Translations under genes and position numbers: made by a program | Part shown: piece after piece, positions 49,559-58,386 of the stretch | Layout: each line of letters opens with the position of its first letter | How positions within the stretch are numbered: the first letter of the stretch is position 1 | From: an uncultured Alphaproteobacteria bacterium | GTDB lineage: Bacteria; Pseudomonadota; Alphaproteobacteria; HIMB59; GCA-002718135 | Direction: 5' to 3' | NCBI GenBank assembly: GCA_902620425.1 | Contig: CACNHX010000001.1 | Span: 1-64,000 of the forward strand | DNA length: 64,000 bases | The notes under the pieces: generated by a model | What the model saw: the letters and a program-made list of their open reading frames with translations, nothing else | What the model was told of the DNA's origin: nothing | The model's database searches: none

Positions 49559-51040
49559 ATGAAAAAATATTTTTTGGTAATAGATCAAGGAACAACAAGT
49601 TCAAGAATTGTACTGTACAATAAAAAATTTGAAATATTCGATATTGTCCAAAAAGAATTTAAACAATATTTTCCCAATGAAGGATGGGTAGAACATAATG
49701 CAATTGAAATTTGGGATGATGTTAGAAATTTAATTTCAAAAATATTAAGAAAAAATAAGTTAAATTCAAAAAATATAATTTCAATTGGAATTACCAATCA
49801 AAGAGAAACAACAGTTTTGTGGAATAAGAAAACTGGGAAACCAGTTTATAGAGCAATAGTCTGGCAAGATAGAAGAACAGCTAATCTTTGTGAAAATTTA
49901 AAAAGAAAAGGGATTGATAAAAAAATTCAAAGAATAACTGGTCTAGAGCTTGATCCATATTTTTCAGCTACTAAAATTAAATGGATTATTGATAATGTTA
50001 AGGAAGTAAATAAGAATTTAAAAAATAATAATTTACTTTTTGGAACAATAGACACCTGGCTATTATGGAAATTAACCAAGGGAAAATCTCACCTAACAGA
50101 TATATCAAATGCCTCAAGAACCATGATTTTTGATTCTCAAAAAGAGCAGTGGTCTGACAACATTTTAAAAATATTTAAAATTCCAAAAAATATCTTACCA
50201 ACTGTAGTTGAAAATGCATATGATTTTGGCTCTACTAAATTATTTGGTGATTCAATACCAATTGGAGGCATGGCTGGAGACCAACAGTCAGCAACAATTG
50301 GTCAAGCTTGTTTTAAAAAAGGGCAATCAAAAAGTACGTATGGTACAGGCTGTTTTCTTCTTATGAATATTGGAGAAAAATTTAAATTATCTAAAAATAG
50401 ATTACTAACAACTGTTGCTTTTAAAATAAATGGTAAAAAAATGTTTTGCTATGAAGGAAGTATTTTTGTAGCAGGCTCTGCCATACAATGGCTTCGGGAT
50501 AATTTAAAATTTATAAAAGATTCTAGTGAAACTGATAAATTGTATAAAAAAGCTAATAAAGATGAAAGTTTAGTTTTTGTCCCAGCCTTAACTGGACTTG
50601 GCGCCCCATATTGGAACCCTAATGCAAGAGGAACATTTTTTGGCATCACTAGAAATACGTCTAAAGAAGATATTATCAAAGCAACTTTGGACAGCCTATC
50701 TTTTCAAACTTATGAATTAATTGAGTGTATGGAAAAAGATTCTAAGACAAAGATTAGTGAAATAAGAGTTGATGGAGGTATGGTTAAAAATAATAGCTTT
50801 CTACAAAGTTTAGCAAATATCTCTCAAATTAAAATTACTAGACCAAGTAATGTTGAGACTACTTCACTTGGCGTAGCATATCTTGCAGCAATTCAATCTG
50901 GATATTTAAAAAATACAAGCCAAATAAGTAAACTTTGGAAAAAAGATAAAACAGTAAAAGCAAATATTAACAAATCCATTTCAACTTCAAGTATTAATAA
51001 GTGGAAATCAATTATAAATGTAGTCAATAATTTTTATTAA
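49559..51040 (+). CDS. glpK: Glycerol kinase
   Basis: FGGY-family kinase converting glycerol to sn-glycerol 3-phosphate for catabolism or phospholipid synthesis. 493 aa; IDQGTTSSR (8-16), NQRETTVLWNKKTGKPVYRAIVWQDRR (residues about 78-104), GDQQSATIGQ, GTGCFLLMN and ALTGLGAPYWNPNARG are characteristic. No glycerol transporter or glpD is present in the window. Its 3' end overlaps the convergent amidotransferase gene by 17 bp. Confidence 0.96.
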   Translation: MKKYFLVIDQGTTSSRIVLYNKKFEIFDIVQKEFKQYFPNEGWVEHNAIEIWDDVRNLISKILRKNKLNSKNIISIGITNQRETTVLWNKKTGKPVYRAIVWQDRRTANLCENLKRKGIDKKIQRITGLELDPYFSATKIKWIIDNVKEVNKNLKNNNLLFGTIDTWLLWKLTKGKSHLTDISNASRTMIFDSQKEQWSDNILKIFKIPKNILPTVVENAYDFGSTKLFGDSIPIGGMAGDQQSATIGQACFKKGQSKSTYGTGCFLLMNIGEKFKLSKNRLLTTVAFKINGKKMFCYEGSIFVAGSAIQWLRDNLKFIKDSSETDKLYKKANKDESLVFVPALTGLGAPYWNPNARGTFFGITRNTSKEDIIKATLDSLSFQTYELIECMEKDSKTKISEIRVDGGMVKNNSFLQSLANISQIKITRPSNVETTSLGVAYLAAIQSGYLKNTSQISKLWKKDKTVKANINKSISTSSINKWKSIINVVNNFY

Positions 51041-51845
51041 GATTTAACCAATTTGAAAGTTCTAAAGAATGGATTTCTTCATCAACCACATCATCATATA
51101 TATGTAATTCTTTTTTCTCAAGATTATCAGGATTTTGTAAAATCATTTTTTCGTTTTCAAATTCTGATAAATTTTCATATACTTTTTGTTCCAACAAAAT
51201 ATCTTTTCTCATTTCCATAAGTCCAGCCATCCATTTTGAATTAAATTCTGGATGGTATTGCACTGCCCAAACACTTGATTGATTTACTTCAAAGCTTATA
51301 GATTGGAATTGACTGATCTTATTTGAGGCTAGTACCTTAGTTTCTTTTGGAAGCTTTTCTGCTTCATCATAATGCCAACAAAGTGCATTAAATGATTTTT
51401 TTTTGTTTTTGTACATGGGATGAATTATACCATCTTGATTTAATTTAATATTTTTAGCTAAAACTGCTTCAAGGCCATTTGGATTTTTTCTTACTTTACC
51501 TCCTGCTGCAGTTACTAAAACCTGAAGCCCCCAACAACTTCCAAATATTTTATTCTTTTTTTTAAATAATTCTTTAGCTAATTCTATTTGATTAGTTATG
51601 GATTTTGTCATGTTATATATATTAAGTAAGCTTCCTGTCCAAGCAACCGCTTCGAAATCGTCAAGACTTATGCCTAAAGGAAGATAATTATTATGAACAG
51701 CAGGATGAATTGTTGTAATATTAATAGTTGAACTAGAATATTTATTTAAAATTTTTTCATATACTTGAAATTGAGTATCCATACCCAATTTTGTATATCG
51801 ATCAGAAGCTTCTTTTTCATTTCCATCGACTAATAATATGTTCAT
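51024..51845 (-). CDS. Class I glutamine amidotransferase-like protein
   Basis: A stand-alone GATase1 domain of 273 aa. The nucleophile Cys104 sits in GSCWGLQ and the catalytic His198 and Glu200 in VQYHPEFN, so the triad is complete. No synthase domain is attached. The family includes GMP-synthase-like amidotransferases of unknown partner and gamma-glutamyl hydrolases (for example of gamma-glutamyl-putrescine), so the substrate is unknown. It is divergent from the iolE-like gene with only 43 bases between start codons. Confidence 0.85.
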   Translation of the reverse strand: MNILLVDGNEKEASDRYTKLGMDTQFQVYEKILNKYSSSTINITTIHPAVHNNYLPLGISLDDFEAVAWTGSLLNIYNMTKSITNQIELAKELFKKKNKIFGSCWGLQVLVTAAGGKVRKNPNGLEAVLAKNIKLNQDGIIHPMYKNKKKSFNALCWHYDEAEKLPKETKVLASNKISQFQSISFEVNQSSVWAVQYHPEFNSKWMAGLMEMRKDILLEQKVYENLSEFENEKMILQNPDNLEKKELHIYDDVVDEEIHSLELSNWLNLNKNY

Positions 51846-51888
51846 ATTTATCTTTATTTTTCATCTATCATGAAATATGTAAAACTTC

Positions 51889-52782
51889 ATGAAAATTAAA
51901 CTTGGTATCGCACCTATTGCCTGGAGCAATGATGATATGCCAGAACTAGGAGGTGACACTCCTATTGAAAAATGTTTAGAGGATGCAAGCACATCTGGAT
52001 TTTCAGGTATTGAATTAGGTGGAAAATTTCCGAGAAATCCTGGAATAACAAAGTATCTTTTAGAAAAATTTAATTTAAAAATGCCAGGTGGTTGGTATGG
52101 CGCAATGCTTAGAGAAAGAAGTGTAAAAGAAGAATGGATAGCACTCCAAGATCATTTAAATTTATTAAAGTTAATTAATGCGGATGTTTTTGTTTTTGCT
52201 GATGTGTCTGGATCAATCCAAGGCGATCAATCAAAAGCTCTTAGTAAAAGACCAATACTTGAAAAAGATGAATGGGATAGCTATTGCAAAAAAATCAGTG
52301 AATTATCTAATATGCTGATGGATGAAGGAATGCCAATGTCGTATCATGAGCATATGGGAACTATTATACAGTCCGAGGAAGATGTAGATCGATTTATGAA
52401 TATGACAAATCAAAATACATTTTTGCTTTACGATAGTGGACACTTAATGTTTGCCGAAGCAAATTACGAAAGAGTATTAAAAAATTATATTTCTCGAATT
52501 AACCATGTTCATTGTAAAGATATCAGAAAAGATGTTTTTTTAAAATCTATTAAAGATGACTTAAGTTTTAGAGAGTCTTTTTTAGATGGTGTTTTCACTG
52601 TTCCTGGAGATGGTTGCATCGATTACGATCCATTAATTAAGATACTATATGATGCAAAATATCAGAAATGGTTAATTATTGAAGCTGAGCAGGATCCTAA
52701 AAAAGCAAACCCTCTTGAATATGCAAAATTAGGACATAATTACTTGCATAATATAATAACAAAAAATGGGTATATTCTTTAA
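51889..52782 (+). CDS. iolE: Inosose dehydratase-like sugar isomerase (IolE type)
   Basis: AP-endonuclease-2-type TIM barrel of 297 aa. The N-terminus GIAPIAWSNDDMPELGGDTP with ELGGKFPRNP is characteristic of 2-keto-myo-inositol dehydratase (IolE), and barrel metal-ligand segments SYHEHMGT, YDSGHLMF and HVHCKD follow. IolE acts in myo-inositol catabolism, but no other iol gene is in the window, so a role on a related polyol or sugar is possible. Its end overlaps the cytochrome c' gene by 17 bp. Confidence 0.85.
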   Translation: MKIKLGIAPIAWSNDDMPELGGDTPIEKCLEDASTSGFSGIELGGKFPRNPGITKYLLEKFNLKMPGGWYGAMLRERSVKEEWIALQDHLNLLKLINADVFVFADVSGSIQGDQSKALSKRPILEKDEWDSYCKKISELSNMLMDEGMPMSYHEHMGTIIQSEEDVDRFMNMTNQNTFLLYDSGHLMFAEANYERVLKNYISRINHVHCKDIRKDVFLKSIKDDLSFRESFLDGVFTVPGDGCIDYDPLIKILYDAKYQKWLIIEAEQDPKKANPLEYAKLGHNYLHNIITKNGYIL

Positions 52783-53215
52783 AATAACGATAAGTACTTT
52801 AATTTCATTCATTCCTTTATATGTTTTAGCTCACAAAGTAACTTTAGAGGACAAATCATTAGAAAAAATTGTTAACGAAAGAATGGCAATAATGCAAAAA
52901 ATTAAAAGCACATCATCGAAACTTTACAGATTAATAAATTCAGATCAATATGAAGAAATGTTGGAGCTTAATGAAACTCTTCTTCATTCAGCATCTGAAT
53001 TTAAAGATTTTTATCCTGAAAATAGTCAAGCAGAAGGAGCTAGTGATAATATTTGGAGTGATCGTGAGACATTTAATAAATATAACCAAAACTTTGTAGA
53101 TGATATCGAAATGATATCTTTAAGTATAGAATTAGAAGATAAAGAGATGATAAGTGATGCTATTAAAGCAATGGCTGCAAATTGCAGCACTTGTCATAAA
53201 AAATTTAGAAATTAA
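52766..53215 (+). CDS. Cytochrome c' family periplasmic haem protein
   Basis: 149 aa with a Sec signal peptide (about 1-22, ending VLA-HK), then a helical body and the haem-binding CSTCHKKF motif at the very C-terminus (Cys140, Cys143, His144). This is the layout of the four-helix cytochrome c' (cytochrome C_2) family, periplasmic proteins that bind NO or CO or protect against nitrosative stress. The start lies inside iolE, implying translational coupling to a carbohydrate gene. It meets the convergent ABC permease with a 4-bp overlap. Confidence 0.87.
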   Translation: MGIFFKITISTLISFIPLYVLAHKVTLEDKSLEKIVNERMAIMQKIKSTSSKLYRLINSDQYEEMLELNETLLHSASEFKDFYPENSQAEGASDNIWSDRETFNKYNQNFVDDIEMISLSIELEDKEMISDAIKAMAANCSTCHKKFRN

Positions 53216-53922
53216 TTATTTAATCTTAAGTGTGGATTATATTTCCATTCTAAATATTTAACAAATTGAACCATTAGAAAATTTAAAAAAAGATAAAGAA
53301 TTCCTGCAGCAATAAATGCTTCAACAGGTGCAAATGTTTTAGCCATTATCTTTCTAGCAATACCTGTCATTTCCATGTATGTTGTCAGACTAACTAAAGA
53401 GGTTGCTTTAACCATTAGTATTAATTCATTACCGTAAGACGGTAGAACTTTTCGTATAGCAATAGGTAGAATAATTTTTCTTAAAAGTAAAAATTTTCCA
53501 AACCCAAGAGATAGGCCTGATTCAACCTGACTTTTCTCAATTGATTGAATACCACCTCGAAAAATTTCTGCTCCATATGCAACAGTATTAATTGTAAGTG
53601 CAATTACCCCGCACCAAAAAGGTTCTTTTAATGCATACCATAAAAAGCTTTCTCGAATAAATTTTACAGAACCTAAACCGAAATAAATTAAATATATTTG
53701 AACAAGTAAAGGGGTTCCTCTAATGACAAAAATATAACTAGCAATTGTTCTTGATAATAATGTAATTTTAGAAACTCTTCCTAGAGCAAATAATAATGCT
53801 AAAACAAAACCAAGTGGTAGTGAAATTAATAATAATAAAATTGTATTATCTAAGCCAGATAGGACCAAAAAGAAATTTTTATAAATAAGAGAATTTTGAA
53901 TACTATTTAAATATTCAATCAT
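53212..53922 (-). CDS. Polar amino-acid ABC transporter permease (HisM/ArtM type)
   Basis: Inner-membrane permease of the HisMQ family, 236 aa with about five helices. The N-terminal LSGLDNTILLLLISLPLG block, the VIRGTPLLVQIYLIYFG segment and the EAA loop EKSQVESGLSLGFGKFLLLRKIILP that docks on the ATPase are clear. It overlaps the second permease by 4 bp (ATGA). Neither ATPase nor substrate-binding protein is encoded nearby, so the substrate is not readable. Confidence 0.9.
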   Translation of the reverse strand: MIEYLNSIQNSLIYKNFFLVLSGLDNTILLLLISLPLGFVLALLFALGRVSKITLLSRTIASYIFVIRGTPLLVQIYLIYFGLGSVKFIRESFLWYALKEPFWCGVIALTINTVAYGAEIFRGGIQSIEKSQVESGLSLGFGKFLLLRKIILPIAIRKVLPSYGNELILMVKATSLVSLTTYMEMTGIARKIMAKTFAPVEAFIAAGILYLFLNFLMVQFVKYLEWKYNPHLRLNN

Positions 53923-54626
53923 GTCGAAAATCCTTTTGAATAATTTACTTCTAGCGTTTTAAAAACCCTGCCAGAGATTGTTGTTAAACATAAATACAAT
54001 ATTGCGGCTGTTATTAAGAAAGTTAAAGGTGAATGCTCAACGTTAGAAGATATTCTAGATTGACGCATAATTTCAACAAGACCAGTTACGGAAATAAGTG
54101 AAGTATCTTTAAGAGTTATTTGCCATACATTCCCTATTCCCGGTAAAGCATGTCTTATAACTTGAGGCGAAATAACTTTAAAAAAAATACTAAATTTATT
54201 CATACCCAGTGCTCTAGCAGCTTCTATTTGACCCTTAGATATAGCCAAATAAGAAGCTCTTAAAACTTCACTGGAATATGTAGCTGATATTACTGCAATG
54301 GCAATTGTCGCAATTGTAAGTGCATTTAGTTCTATATATTTATTATATCCAAATACTTTAGCTATACTCATAACAACAGCATTGCCGCCAAAGAAAATTA
54401 GATAAATAACTAATAATTCAGGAACACCTCTTATTACTGTTGTATAAAAATTTGCAATAAATCTTGTTATTCTGTTTTGTATTATCTTTGCCCAAACTGT
54501 AATAATTGCTAAAAAAAGACCTAACCCCATTGATAAAATGCTTACTAGTAGAGTCATGAATGTTGCTATGAGAAATTCATCACCCCACCCTGCATCGCCA
54601 AATACAAGTTTATCAAATTTGAACAT
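53919..54626 (-). CDS. Polar amino-acid ABC transporter permease (HisQ/ArtQ type)
   Basis: Partner permease, 235 aa with about five helices; FLIATFMTLLVSILSMGLG, VIRGVPELLVIYLIFFGG and the EAA loop SKGQIEAARALGMNKFSIFFKVISPQ (positions about 150-175) are typical. With the following gene it should form the heterodimeric channel of an uptake system for amino acids, opines or similar. 59 bases separate it from the upstream glycosyltransferase, so it may have its own promoter. Confidence 0.9.
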   Translation of the reverse strand: MFKFDKLVFGDAGWGDEFLIATFMTLLVSILSMGLGLFLAIITVWAKIIQNRITRFIANFYTTVIRGVPELLVIYLIFFGGNAVVMSIAKVFGYNKYIELNALTIATIAIAVISATYSSEVLRASYLAISKGQIEAARALGMNKFSIFFKVISPQVIRHALPGIGNVWQITLKDTSLISVTGLVEIMRQSRISSNVEHSPLTFLITAAILYLCLTTISGRVFKTLEVNYSKGFST

Positions 54627-54685
54627 ATAAAAGTAAACAAGTAATGATGAAAAATATACTTGTCTACCTTCTAATATATGAAATT

Positions 54686-55660
54686 TTAAATCAGAACTTT
54701 TTCTATTTCTTCAATAACTCTAGAGACAGGTATTTTATTGATATTTTTTGAGTTAAAATCACTTGAGGATATTGAAAATAGATTTCGATTTTCAGGAGTA
54801 AATTTTGTAGAATCTTTGGGGCCAAAAAGTTTAATTAATGGGCAATGTCCAGTTGATAACATATGACTAACTCCACTATCGTTGGATATGGCTAATTGTA
54901 AATATTTGGTTGTAGCCATAATAATTTCTATATTTTGAAATCCAGTAATATGATCCTCGATAAATATTGAGTGAGGATAAAGATTTTTTAATTTTTCTTT
55001 TAAATATAATTCGTCAGGCCCAATAAAAAAAACTATAGTCTTATTATTTACTTGAAGATAGTTACATAACTCAATGTATTTATCTAAAGGCCAAATCTTA
55101 TTTTTTTCTCCAGCACCAGGTGCAATTCCTACATAACTTTTATGTTTTAATAAAATATTACTTATTACTTCTTCGAGATTTTCACTTATTGGAATTTTAA
55201 AATCACTTCTATTTTTTTTAATAACTATTAAATCTAATAAATCTAAAATGTAGTTTAAATAATATTTTCTTTTCTTATTACTTTTAATTTTTTTAGAAGA
55301 AAAAAATCCATTAGCTGATCCAGAAATAAAATTTTTATGTTTGATACGTTTTAATGCTATAGTTCTTATTACTGATTTTTGTGTATCTAAAATATAATCA
55401 AAAAACTCATTCTCTAAATTATATTTTTTTGATATTTTATTCCAAAAAAATGGACTAAGATCTGATTGATCAAGAATCTCGTCAATATAATTACTTGCAA
55501 TGAATTTAAGAGTGCTTGAATAAACAGTCTTACCCTTATTAGTAAGCCAATATAATTTATAGTCTGGAAGTCTTGTTTTAATTTCATGAAGAAGTTGTAA
55601 TTTTATTATTCCATCTCCAATTTTTTCACCATTTGAAAAAACTAAAATTTTTTTGCCCAT
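54686..55660 (-). CDS. Glycosyltransferase family 9 (heptosyltransferase-like)
   Basis: GT-B fold protein, about 324 aa, of the ADP-heptose:LPS heptosyltransferase family. The donor-binding segment GIAPGAGEKNKIWPLDKY, then LAISNDSGVSHMLSTGHCPLIKLFGPKDSTKFTP, are typical. The acceptor is unknown; LPS core or a capsule sugar is likely. I chose the ATG at 55660 (MGKKILVFSNG); a GTG at 55678 would add six residues. It is preceded by a 195-base AT-rich gap after tRNA-Phe. Confidence 0.85.
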   Translation of the reverse strand: MGKKILVFSNGEKIGDGIIKLQLLHEIKTRLPDYKLYWLTNKGKTVYSSTLKFIASNYIDEILDQSDLSPFFWNKISKKYNLENEFFDYILDTQKSVIRTIALKRIKHKNFISGSANGFFSSKKIKSNKKRKYYLNYILDLLDLIVIKKNRSDFKIPISENLEEVISNILLKHKSYVGIAPGAGEKNKIWPLDKYIELCNYLQVNNKTIVFFIGPDELYLKEKLKNLYPHSIFIEDHITGFQNIEIIMATTKYLQLAISNDSGVSHMLSTGHCPLIKLFGPKDSTKFTPENRNLFSISSSDFNSKNINKIPVSRVIEEIEKVLI

Positions 55661-55874
55661 ATTAGAATACTTTAACACAAATTTTGTAAGAGTCTAATTT
55701 TGAAGAATTTTAGGATTAAATAGTGTAAATAAAACAAAACATTTCGAGGGTGATAAAAGGTAACATTTACTACCTAATTAACTAAACAAAAATTATCAAA
55801 AACTTAGACTTTTCTCTAATAAAAGCTGTGTAGTTTATCTTTACAAAAGTAAAAAAGTTATCTTCAAAAAAAAG

Positions 55875-55950
<76 letters not shown>

Positions 55951-56002
55951 ACAAGACATCAGATAAAGTATTTATAATTAAATTCAATTAAAAATAGAAA
56001 AA

Positions 56003-56182
56003 TTAATCGGATTTTATTTGCAGCCCATGTTCATCAGTTAGCCATTTCATCAAATCAAGACTAGCACATTTTTTTGAACAAAAAGGTATAAATGGTTCCT
56101 TAGAAACCTTTTTACATGTTGGGCATTTAGATTTTTTTTTTAATGAAATAATATTATTTTTTTTGGATTTTTTTACTTCCAT
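56003..56182 (-). CDS. yacG: DNA gyrase inhibitor YacG
   Basis: A 59-residue zinc protein. The four cysteines of the YacG knuckle are visible: CPTCKK (Cys20, Cys23) and [15 protein letters not shown] (Cys35, Cys39), followed by a conserved Asp-Leu-x-x-Trp motif. YacG binds and inhibits GyrB in E. coli. The ATG at 56182 lies 10 bp inside the end of infA, so translation is coupled. A lysine-rich N-terminal tail ([10 protein letters not shown]...) precedes the zinc domain. In relatives maf and rng lie between infA and yacG; here they are missing. Confidence 0.9.
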   Translation of the reverse strand: MEVKKSKKNNIISLKKKSKCPTCKKVSKEPFIPFCSKKCASLDLMKWLTDEHGLQIKSD

Positions 56183-56391
56183 CTAAAAGTAATTCTACCT
56201 TTTGTTAAATCATAAGGTGTCATTTCTACTGTCACTTTATCACCAGCTAATACTCTTATTCTATTTTTTCTCATTTTTCCTGATGAGTGAGCTAGAATTT
56301 CATGATCATTTTCTAATTTCACTTTAAACATTGCATTTGGAAGAAGTTCTAATACAACTCCTTGAAATTCAATCGATCCTTCTTTTGGCAT
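56173..56391 (-). CDS. infA: Translation initiation factor IF-1
   Basis: 72-residue OB-fold protein that binds the ribosomal A site during initiation. [60 protein letters not shown] (residues about 35-70) is the family consensus; the N-terminus begins MPKE rather than the common MAKE. Situated 24 bases after hisD. Confidence 0.97.
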   Translation of the reverse strand: MPKEGSIEFQGVVLELLPNAMFKVKLENDHEILAHSSGKMRKNRIRVLAGDKVTVEMTPYDLTKGRITFRWK

Positions 56392-56415
56392 ATTTTTATA
56401 AGCTTATAGTAAAAA

Positions 56416-57696
56416 TTATTTCTTTTGTCTAATTTTAACTGACAATTTATGTCCATCTAGACCTTCAAGTCCTGACATTTTTTCAGTATCTTCCGAAAGA
56501 GCATTAAAAGATTTTTTCTTCATATCAACAACAGAGGTTCTTTTCATAAAATCTAAAACACCTAGACCTGATGAAAATTTTGCCGCTCCTGATGTCGGCA
56601 ATACATGGTTAGTCCCTACAATATAATCACCAAAAGCTTCGACAGAGTATTCACCTAAAAATATACCGCCAGCATTATTTATATTCGATAATAATTTTTT
56701 ATTATTAGAAATGTGAATATGTAAATGTTCTGGTGCAACAAAATTTATGATTTCTGAAGAAAGTTCTATATTATCAACCAAAGCAATTATTCCATTATTA
56801 TTTAAACTTTTTTCAATTATTTTCTTTTTTGATAAATCTTTTTTAATTTTTTTAATTGAACTTAAGACTTTAGTTGCAAAAACTTTACTATCCGTAATTA
56901 AAATTGATTGTGCATTTTCATCATGTTCTGCTTGAGCTATTAGATCTGAAGCTACCCAATCTGGATTATTATTGTTATTTGCAACAACTATTATTTCAGA
57001 TGGCCCTGCTAGTAAATCTATACCTACTTTTCCATACAATTGTTTTTTTGCCTCTGCTACATAAGCATTACCAGGTCCAAATATTTTATTGACTGGCTTA
57101 ATAGTTTGAGTGCCAAACGTTAGTGCACTAATAGCTTGAGCTCCTCCTACAAAATATGTTTCTTTAATACCTAATTCCCTTATTAATTTTATAAAATATG
57201 GATTAATTGATTTAGTTGGTGGTGTGATACAAACAATTCTTTTTACTCCAGCTATGATTGCAGGTACTGCATTCATAATTAAAGATGAGGGATAAAAAGC
57301 CCTTCCTCCAGGTACGTACAAGCCAACTGAGTCAATAGGTTTCCATACAGATTTCAATGTTACACCGTTATTAGTATAGATGATATTTTTAGGTAATTGT
57401 TTTTTGTGAAATAATGAAATATTTTTAATAGCTTTTTTAAAACTATTAAATATTTGTGGCTCAACTTTAGATTGTATTTTTATTTTAGATAAATCTAAAC
57501 TAAGATCTTGTTTGTTAATTTTAACTTTATCAAATTTTGCTGCATACTTAATTAGAGATTTATCGCCATTTTTTTTTACATCATAAATAATTTTTTTTAC
57601 ATCTTCTTGAATTGATTTACTTGATAATGAATTTCTTTTTTCAATCTTTGTCTTAAATTGATTATAAAAATTTTTATTAAATTTTATTATTTTCAT
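56416..57696 (-). CDS. hisD: Histidinol dehydrogenase
   Basis: Last enzyme of histidine synthesis, oxidising histidinol to histidine with two NAD+. 426 aa; PGGRAFYPSSLIMNAVPA, GGAQAISALTFGT, DLLAGPSEI, AQAEHDENAQSILIT and APEHLHIHI carry zinc-binding and catalytic His/Glu residues. It overlaps hisG by 4 bp; the hisG-hisD-infA neighbourhood is common in alphaproteobacteria. Confidence 0.96.
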   Translation of the reverse strand: MKIIKFNKNFYNQFKTKIEKRNSLSSKSIQEDVKKIIYDVKKNGDKSLIKYAAKFDKVKINKQDLSLDLSKIKIQSKVEPQIFNSFKKAIKNISLFHKKQLPKNIIYTNNGVTLKSVWKPIDSVGLYVPGGRAFYPSSLIMNAVPAIIAGVKRIVCITPPTKSINPYFIKLIRELGIKETYFVGGAQAISALTFGTQTIKPVNKIFGPGNAYVAEAKKQLYGKVGIDLLAGPSEIIVVANNNNNPDWVASDLIAQAEHDENAQSILITDSKVFATKVLSSIKKIKKDLSKKKIIEKSLNNNGIIALVDNIELSSEIINFVAPEHLHIHISNNKKLLSNINNAGGIFLGEYSVEAFGDYIVGTNHVLPTSGAAKFSSGLGVLDFMKRTSVVDMKKKSFNALSEDTEKMSGLEGLDGHKLSVKIRQKK

Positions 57697-58340
57697 TTAA
57701 CAAAAGCACCTATTTCAGAAATAATTTTTGAAACCTCATTCATATTTGTCTTATAAGCTGATCTATTGACAATTAATTTAGATTGAATTTTCATTATTTC
57801 TTCAATTTCAGTCAAACCATTTTCTTTTAATGTTTTTCCTGTAGAAACTAAATCTACAATTCTCCTACACATATTTAAAGAAGGAGCTAATTCCATTGAT
57901 CCACTTAGTTTTATAATTTCTACTTGTATTCCCTTATTATAAAAAAATTTTTTAGTAATATTTGGGTATTTAGTAGCAATTCTAATATTACTCCAGGTTT
58001 CTGGATCCTCTTTTTTTAATAAAGATTTCAGAGCAGCTACAGAAATTCGACAATGACCAATATTTAAATCAAGTGGAGCATATATTTCTGAGTAATCAAA
58101 TTCATTAATTACATCCTCACCAGCTATTCCTATTTGTGCAGCTCCAAATGCAACAAATGTACATGCATCAAAGGCTCTTACTTTAATATACTCAATATTT
58201 CTTTTTTTAGATTTGAACGTTAACTTTCTTGTGTCTTTATCAAATAGTAGAGGATCAGGGGCAAAACTTGTTTTAAGTAACAAGTTTTTACATTCTTTTG
58301 TTATTCTGCCTCTTGGTACTGCAATAACTATTTTGCTCAT
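57693..58340 (-). CDS. hisG: ATP phosphoribosyltransferase, short form
   Basis: First enzyme of histidine synthesis. At 215 aa it is the HisG-short type: periplasmic-binding-protein fold with GRITKECKNLL, the CTFVAFGAAQIGIAGEDVI segment and the PRPP loop LSGSMELAPSLNMCRRIVDLVSTGKTL (about 148-174), with no C-terminal ACT-like regulatory domain. This form needs the HisRS-like partner HisZ for activity and feedback; no hisZ is in the window. Confidence 0.94.
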   Translation of the reverse strand: MSKIVIAVPRGRITKECKNLLLKTSFAPDPLLFDKDTRKLTFKSKKRNIEYIKVRAFDACTFVAFGAAQIGIAGEDVINEFDYSEIYAPLDLNIGHCRISVAALKSLLKKEDPETWSNIRIATKYPNITKKFFYNKGIQVEIIKLSGSMELAPSLNMCRRIVDLVSTGKTLKENGLTEIEEIMKIQSKLIVNRSAYKTNMNEVSKIISEIGAFVK

Positions 58341-58386
58341 AAATTGCAGGCTTTTATATTGTGATCAAAGAAAAAACTAGAAAAAG

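Noticed and set aside
55758..55775. Weak hairpin AGGTA/TACCT with TTTT on the minus strand after tRNA-Phe
   Set aside because: Only five base pairs with an eight-base loop; could end the tRNA-Phe transcript but is not distinguishable from chance in such AT-rich DNA.
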